A stretch of DNA of 9,385 nt from an uncultured Prevotella sp. (GTDB lineage Bacteria > Bacteroidota > Bacteroidia > Bacteroidales > Bacteroidaceae). The notes under the pieces were generated by a model. That model saw only the letters and a list, made by a program, of their open reading frames with translations. It made no database searches and was not told the origin of the DNA. Positions 5,590-9,385 of the stretch are shown piece by piece; the first letter of the stretch is position 1, and each line of letters begins with the position of its first letter. The position numbers were made by a program, and so were the translations under genes. The stretch covers positions 1 to 9,385 of the forward strand of contig CALCVP010000075.1 of the NCBI GenBank assembly GCA_937907705.1. Reading direction: 5' to 3'.

Positions 5590-7257
5590 TTACTTTACTA
5601 TCACCTTAACAGACTTCACGCTGCCATCATCCATTTTCATTGTTTTGATGTACATGCCATGGGCAGGTTGGGCAACCTTCCTTCCGCTCAAATCAACATA
5701 GTACACATGCTTTGCAGCATTGTTGCTTGTAATGCCATTGTCAATACCTGTCGATTCAGGATAGTAAACAATATCTGAAGTCAGGCGCTTGTCGCCGTCT
5801 TTATAAATTACTTGTACACCAATGCGTTCAAAGCCAATGTCATAGATATTCAAACGGTGCTGGTTGCCATAAGTCTGAATGTCGTAATGAGTGGTTTCGT
5901 CAAAGTTAATGGGCACATCGGTCATCTCTTCTGTCAAGCCTACATACTGGTCGGGAGCAAAGGTTACCAGTTCATCATCAAAGTAGATGTTATAGAATGT
6001 CTTGTCCGGATCCATAAATGCACCTTCCACATTATAGTTATCGGCAGCAAAAATCAGATAACCGGTACTGGTGGTAGCTGGCGAATACTGAATGATTCGT
6101 GGGTTCTGAGGTGCCGCCACAATCTCGTTCCACAGGTTAAACGCAGGTTGGCCTATCACAGAGAAGCTCTCTTGGAACGCACGATAGCCGTAATTGGTCA
6201 CAAAACCGTCTTTTGTTGTAAACGACTGGGTAGCCTCATCATAAGTAAACGTGGCATTGGGCAGCGACACTAACTCTGAATAATACTCCTCATCGTTCCA
6301 ACGCTCCACACCGGGAATACAGAACTTATAGTTTGAACGCACTGTATCAAGGCCCAAAAACTGTGCGCCGGGGAACACAATTTGGTTGCCGTCGCGCTTG
6401 CCTTTGATCCAAGCGTCAGGCAAGCTGGTGTCCAAACCCTTGATAAACACATTGTCTCCGTCAAAGGCTGCGCTCATAATGCGCTGGTGAGTGCTGCTGG
6501 ATGACGGGTGATAGCTTACCACATACTTGTTGACAGTAGCGTTGGCAGAAGGTGCTTCGTTGGTAAACGGACAAACGGTAGCCGACATTTCCAAGTCGCC
6601 CAAACCGTTCCACACACCATTAGGATTACCCATACCAATGAGAGAAGTATTGTCTGCCTTGACAAGAGAGTCATTCCTCCATACAAACTTGACTGTCTGG
6701 CTGGCATCATCCACCACATATTGGTTTTCTCCGTCTATCTGCTCATATTTCATTTTATAAGCAAAATAGTTCACCGTGTTGCCATCGCCATTATCCATTA
6801 CATAGATAGCCTGCGGCAGCTCCACAGCTATGGTGTCGCCAACGGTCTTCTTTCCCTTTATCCATGAGTCGGTAGCCATGAAGCTTATCGGGTTCTTTAT
6901 ATAGCAAGTGCCGTCTGCTGCCACTACAAGGTCTTTGGTAGCACCGTCTACTTGGTCTTCATAAATCATTCCCCACATAGAGGTAAAACCCTTGGCATAG
7001 GTGTAGAGGTTTTTATAAAGGGTGCCTTCAGGCTGCTCTGTAATGGGTGTGCCTTGAGCCGCTTTGCGCAACTGGCTGGCAAGACGATTGGTTGCAGCCT
7101 GCTTGGGAAGCGTCAGTGAAGTAGGCTTCAAGCCTAACTGCTTTACATATTGGGCCTTTTGAACCTCTGAAAGAGACTGGCCTGTGGCAGAAGGTTGCTG
7201 TGAATAGCCCGCTACTGCCAACAAAACAACAGCCATAGTAAGTGTAAATCTTCTCAT
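5590..7257 (-). CDS. Exported beta-rich protein with duplicated WIKG module and sorting-like tail
   Basis: The product is 555 residues if it starts at the ATG at 7257, which gives a clear signal peptide (MRRFTLTMAVVLLAVAGYSQ). An in-frame ATG at 7344 would add 29 residues that overlie the intergenic hairpin and hide the signal, so it is rejected. A duplicated module is visible: GTCYIKNPISFMATDSWIKG (116-135) with DTIAVELPQ following, and NVFIKGLDTSLPDAWIKGK (269-287) with NQIVFPGAQFLG following. I associate such IKG...AWIKG...V-x-(F/L)-P modules with exported Bacteroidota proteins of unknown function. Residues 516-555 (YYVDLSGRKVAQPAHGMYIK, then DDGSVKSVKVIVK) form a tail like a type IX sorting signal. 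No catalytic motif was seen. It follows the Omp28-like gene by 95 bases with no promoter visible between them, so cotranscription is likely. It may act at the cell surface; the ligand is unknown. Confidence 0.87.
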   Translation of the reverse strand: MRRFTLTMAVVLLAVAGYSQQPSATGQSLSEVQKAQYVKQLGLKPTSLTLPKQAATNRLASQLRKAAQGTPITEQPEGTLYKNLYTYAKGFTSMWGMIYEDQVDGATKDLVVAADGTCYIKNPISFMATDSWIKGKKTVGDTIAVELPQAIYVMDNGDGNTVNYFAYKMKYEQIDGENQYVVDDASQTVKFVWRNDSLVKADNTSLIGMGNPNGVWNGLGDLEMSATVCPFTNEAPSANATVNKYVVSYHPSSSSTHQRIMSAAFDGDNVFIKGLDTSLPDAWIKGKRDGNQIVFPGAQFLGLDTVRSNYKFCIPGVERWNDEEYYSELVSLPNATFTYDEATQSFTTKDGFVTNYGYRAFQESFSVIGQPAFNLWNEIVAAPQNPRIIQYSPATTSTGYLIFAADNYNVEGAFMDPDKTFYNIYFDDELVTFAPDQYVGLTEEMTDVPINFDETTHYDIQTYGNQHRLNIYDIGFERIGVQVIYKDGDKRLTSDIVYYPESTGIDNGITSNNAAKHVYYVDLSGRKVAQPAHGMYIKTMKMDDGSVKSVKVIVK

Positions 7258-7297
7258 ACTAAGTTGTTTTAAAGATTGAATATTGATAATATTATAT

Positions 7298-7327
7298 AAA
7301 TGGAGCAGCCAAACAACTGCTCCATTT
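7298..7327. promoter_or_regulatory. 11-bp hairpin between the two exported-protein genes
   Basis: AAATGGAGCAG (7298-7308) and CTGCTCCATTT (7317-7327) pair perfectly around an 8-base loop. On the minus strand it lies 25 bases after the upstream stop codon and is followed by ATATAAT rather than a clean U tract. It may be a weak or partial terminator that lowers expression of the downstream gene, or an RNA processing or stability element. Confidence 0.65.
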
Positions 7328-7352
7328 GGTCTGTATTCTGCCACAAAAAGTG

Positions 7353-9245
7353 CTATTTCCTTACCACCTTATAGGCAGATCCATCAGCGGTTTTGACGAT
7401 GTTGACACCCTGTTGCATTGTTTGTATACGTCGGCCTGCCATATCATAAATGGCCACAGGCAGACTTTTATCACCCGCATCAGTAACTGCTGCTATGCCT
7501 GAGGTATTACCCACATGCTTGGTTTTGGCGGCATTGACCACTGTATTCAACTTATTGTTCAGCAAGATAGCCACTACACGCAGATTTGCTTTATTCTGAA
7601 TGACAGGCTGCCCTTTCGTATTCGTTATCTTGGACAATGGAAATTCCAAAGAATATTCATAGGTCTTGTCTGCCTCTATGGTCGCAGGCAAATAGGCATC
7701 AAGACCATTAATGCGTGATGTTGCAACGACAACATCGTTAAACTTGAGGCCTTCTACATTGCCTTTTGCATCAGTAAACTGGCTGAACTCAGGCTGGTCA
7801 AACTCTCCATAAGCCTTACGGGCATAATAATTGTGCTGAATCCACTCCTCACCTTCACCGCAAAGGCTGTCTGCTACAAGCACAAACTCTATCTCATAGC
7901 CTGCATCTTGAATAGCCAAGGGAAAATTGACACTGGCTGTGGCCTTTACTGTTGACTGGTCGGCAGACAAATCCGCCTTTACATCTATGCTGGCCTCAGC
8001 AGGCAATTCACATGCAGCCAGCCACACTTTGTCTACACCAAACTCCGTAGCTTCGTCATTATAACCGCTGTAAGCATTGATTTCATACTTGCGTTCCATA
8101 TAAGCTGCTGGGAAACCGCTGATGTTATTGGGAAAATCTGTATTGCCATTCATCACCTCCATCGGGTCATCCTGACTGCTACCGTCGCCGCTATGATAAG
8201 ACAAACCTATGAAATCGTCGGGATAAAGACGGTTCATCACTTCCAAACCGACAAAGCCTCGCGGACAGAAACCACACCATGTGCCTGAATATTCCTCCAT
8301 AAGAGCACGGTGTTTAGGCACTACATCTACCACGCTCATGGTCTGGTTGACAGATGCGTCAGGCTCTGTATTGTCAGCACCATTCACCTTTGTTATACGC
8401 AAATCAATGGGATAATATCCTTTCTGCGCCACTTCCGGCAGATTGAAAGTAATGTATGAATAAGCACTGTAAACGGGCTGAACCTCTACTTCCGGTGTAG
8501 CTGTTCCTGTATAATGGCTGCCGGCATAGTCATAAGCATAATCCAAAGTCTTGATACCCGATGACCCATGGTTCTCTACCATAAAAGTTACAGGTATTTG
8601 CTTGTTAATGGCACCGAAATAGACACCTGCAGGCGACACGGAAACAGCGTGTTCTGCAGCTCCACCCAGCAATACCTGCATGGCAGAACTGCACTGGTCA
8701 GACACGTCTATCCACGAACGGTAGTTCTTGGAAGAATGAATGTACATGCCACCCGTATGCAATTCAGTTGTAATACGCAAGGGATAGCGGTTGGTTTCAT
8801 CAAGTTCGTCCATCTTGAACGAATAACCTACATAGACGCCTTCGGCAGGTATCGTGTAAGGTTGGTTGAGTTTCACCTCTACCATGCCTGTATTGGCAGA
8901 CGCATCCACACTCATTATATCGGGTACATTGGTCTTTTTGCCGTTGACAGTCTCTAATTTCAACTCTTTGGTGAGCCATACTTTCAGGTCAGAAAGATGC
9001 TCTACGCCCTCTAACGGCACTCGTATAGCCTCAATGGTAAGGCCTACGAATTGAGGGTCTGCTATCTTAATGGCCACATCATAATCTTGCTTTAAAGGGT
9101 TGCCTACTGTTCCTCGCCAACCAGTAACACCCCTTCCTGTATCGCCACTATATATAAGGTAATGGTCATCTGCCGTCATTGGCAAGCTGAAACCACAGAG
9201 TGTTATCACTGCTAACAATAATGTAACAAGTTTGCTTCTTTTCAT
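7353..9245 (-). CDS. Exported Omp28-like thioredoxin-fold protein (CGFC) with sorting-like tail
   Basis: This 630-residue protein has a signal peptide (MKRSKLVTLLLAVITLCGFS, cleavage likely by about residue 25). Residues 26-195 and about 198-310 look like beta-sandwich domains, the second Ig-like (SVSPAGVYFGAINKQIPVTF). Residues 311-415 carry a thioredoxin-like fold: MEEYSGTWCGFCPRGFVGLE with active-site cysteines C324 and C327, and a probable cis-proline loop SGFPAAY (P379). This is the arrangement I know from Omp28-related Bacteroidota proteins. Residues 416-575 form another beta-rich domain with few cysteines (C412, C462). The tail (YDMAGRRIQTMQQGVNIVK, ending YKVVRK) resembles a type IX sorting signal. 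Inference: a thiol-disulfide oxidoreductase or disulfide-linked structural protein at the envelope or surface. It is the first gene of a probable two-gene unit; no convincing promoter is seen in the 140 bases upstream. Confidence 0.9.
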   Translation of the reverse strand: MKRSKLVTLLLAVITLCGFSLPMTADDHYLIYSGDTGRGVTGWRGTVGNPLKQDYDVAIKIADPQFVGLTIEAIRVPLEGVEHLSDLKVWLTKELKLETVNGKKTNVPDIMSVDASANTGMVEVKLNQPYTIPAEGVYVGYSFKMDELDETNRYPLRITTELHTGGMYIHSSKNYRSWIDVSDQCSSAMQVLLGGAAEHAVSVSPAGVYFGAINKQIPVTFMVENHGSSGIKTLDYAYDYAGSHYTGTATPEVEVQPVYSAYSYITFNLPEVAQKGYYPIDLRITKVNGADNTEPDASVNQTMSVVDVVPKHRALMEEYSGTWCGFCPRGFVGLEVMNRLYPDDFIGLSYHSGDGSSQDDPMEVMNGNTDFPNNISGFPAAYMERKYEINAYSGYNDEATEFGVDKVWLAACELPAEASIDVKADLSADQSTVKATASVNFPLAIQDAGYEIEFVLVADSLCGEGEEWIQHNYYARKAYGEFDQPEFSQFTDAKGNVEGLKFNDVVVATSRINGLDAYLPATIEADKTYEYSLEFPLSKITNTKGQPVIQNKANLRVVAILLNNKLNTVVNAAKTKHVGNTSGIAAVTDAGDKSLPVAIYDMAGRRIQTMQQGVNIVKTADGSAYKVVRK

Positions 9246-9282
9246 CTGCTAATAGTTTTATATTTATATATAAAGATGATAT

Positions 9283-9327
9283 TGCCATTATGGCTACCAT
9301 GAACAACACTATCTATGGTCAATGGCA
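9283..9327. repeat. Nested inverted repeat upstream of the Omp28-like gene
   Basis: TGCCAT (9283-9288) pairs with ATGGCA (9322-9327), and inside it ACCAT (9296-9300) pairs with ATGGT (9315-9319). A small palindrome, GCCAT-T-ATGGC, occupies 9284-9294. On the minus strand this lies about 40-80 bases upstream of the start codon, where an operator or leader structure would act. The stems are short and interrupted, so chance is possible. Confidence 0.3.
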
Positions 9328-9385
9328 TTATTATAGGGTGTCCAGTTAGATGTTCCGAAAAACAAATGCTGAAATCACCCGTTAA

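Noticed and set aside
7258..7344. Upstream ATG extending the 555-residue protein to 584 residues
   Set aside because: The extension covers the intergenic hairpin, and the ATG at 7257 gives a textbook signal peptide at the N-terminus.

Overview
The window looks like chromosomal DNA of a member of the Bacteroidota, most likely Prevotella or a close relative. Three lines of evidence support this. Several promoters match the Bacteroidota form (TTTG, about 20 bases, TAnnTTTG). Three secreted proteins end in short C-terminal segments resembling type IX secretion sorting signals (Y-D/N-L/M-S/A-G-R...G...K). There is also a DUF6377-type membrane-anchored regulator, a family I know from this phylum. 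No rRNA, tRNA, CRISPR array, transposase or phage gene was seen.

Left part, 1-2234. A secreted, probable seven-bladed beta-propeller protein (197-1441, +) has its own promoter and a strong terminator (1469-1507). Then comes a gene-free stretch holding seven tandem 22-bp repeats (1561-1714). A small DUF4250 gene (1754-1933, -; 59 codons) lies just beyond and reads toward the array. No terminator is visible between that gene and the repeats, so the repeats probably lie in the 3' untranslated part of its mRNA, which would end at the same bidirectional terminator. The DUF4250 promoter predicts a leader that begins almost directly with a terminator-like hairpin.

Middle, 2235-5589. An unrecognised cytoplasmic protein of 443 residues (+) has a near-consensus promoter. 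It converges on a DUF6377/TPR regulator (3681-5342, -), and a perfect 19-bp bidirectional terminator lies between them. The regulator has an export signal, helical repeats, one membrane segment, a coiled coil and a C-terminal helix-turn-helix. This suggests a sensor outside the inner membrane coupled to DNA or partner binding inside.

Right part, 5590-9385. Two exported proteins on the minus strand probably form a transcription unit. The first is an Omp28-like thioredoxin-fold protein with a CGFC active site (7353-9245). The second is a beta-rich protein with an internally duplicated WIKG module (5590-7257). An 11-bp hairpin separates them. Both end in sorting-like tails, as the propeller protein does.

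The most unusual element is the 22-bp array with its DUF4250 gene and 5' hairpin. The 443-residue protein is the main gene of unknown function. I see no clear evidence of a complete new multi-gene system.
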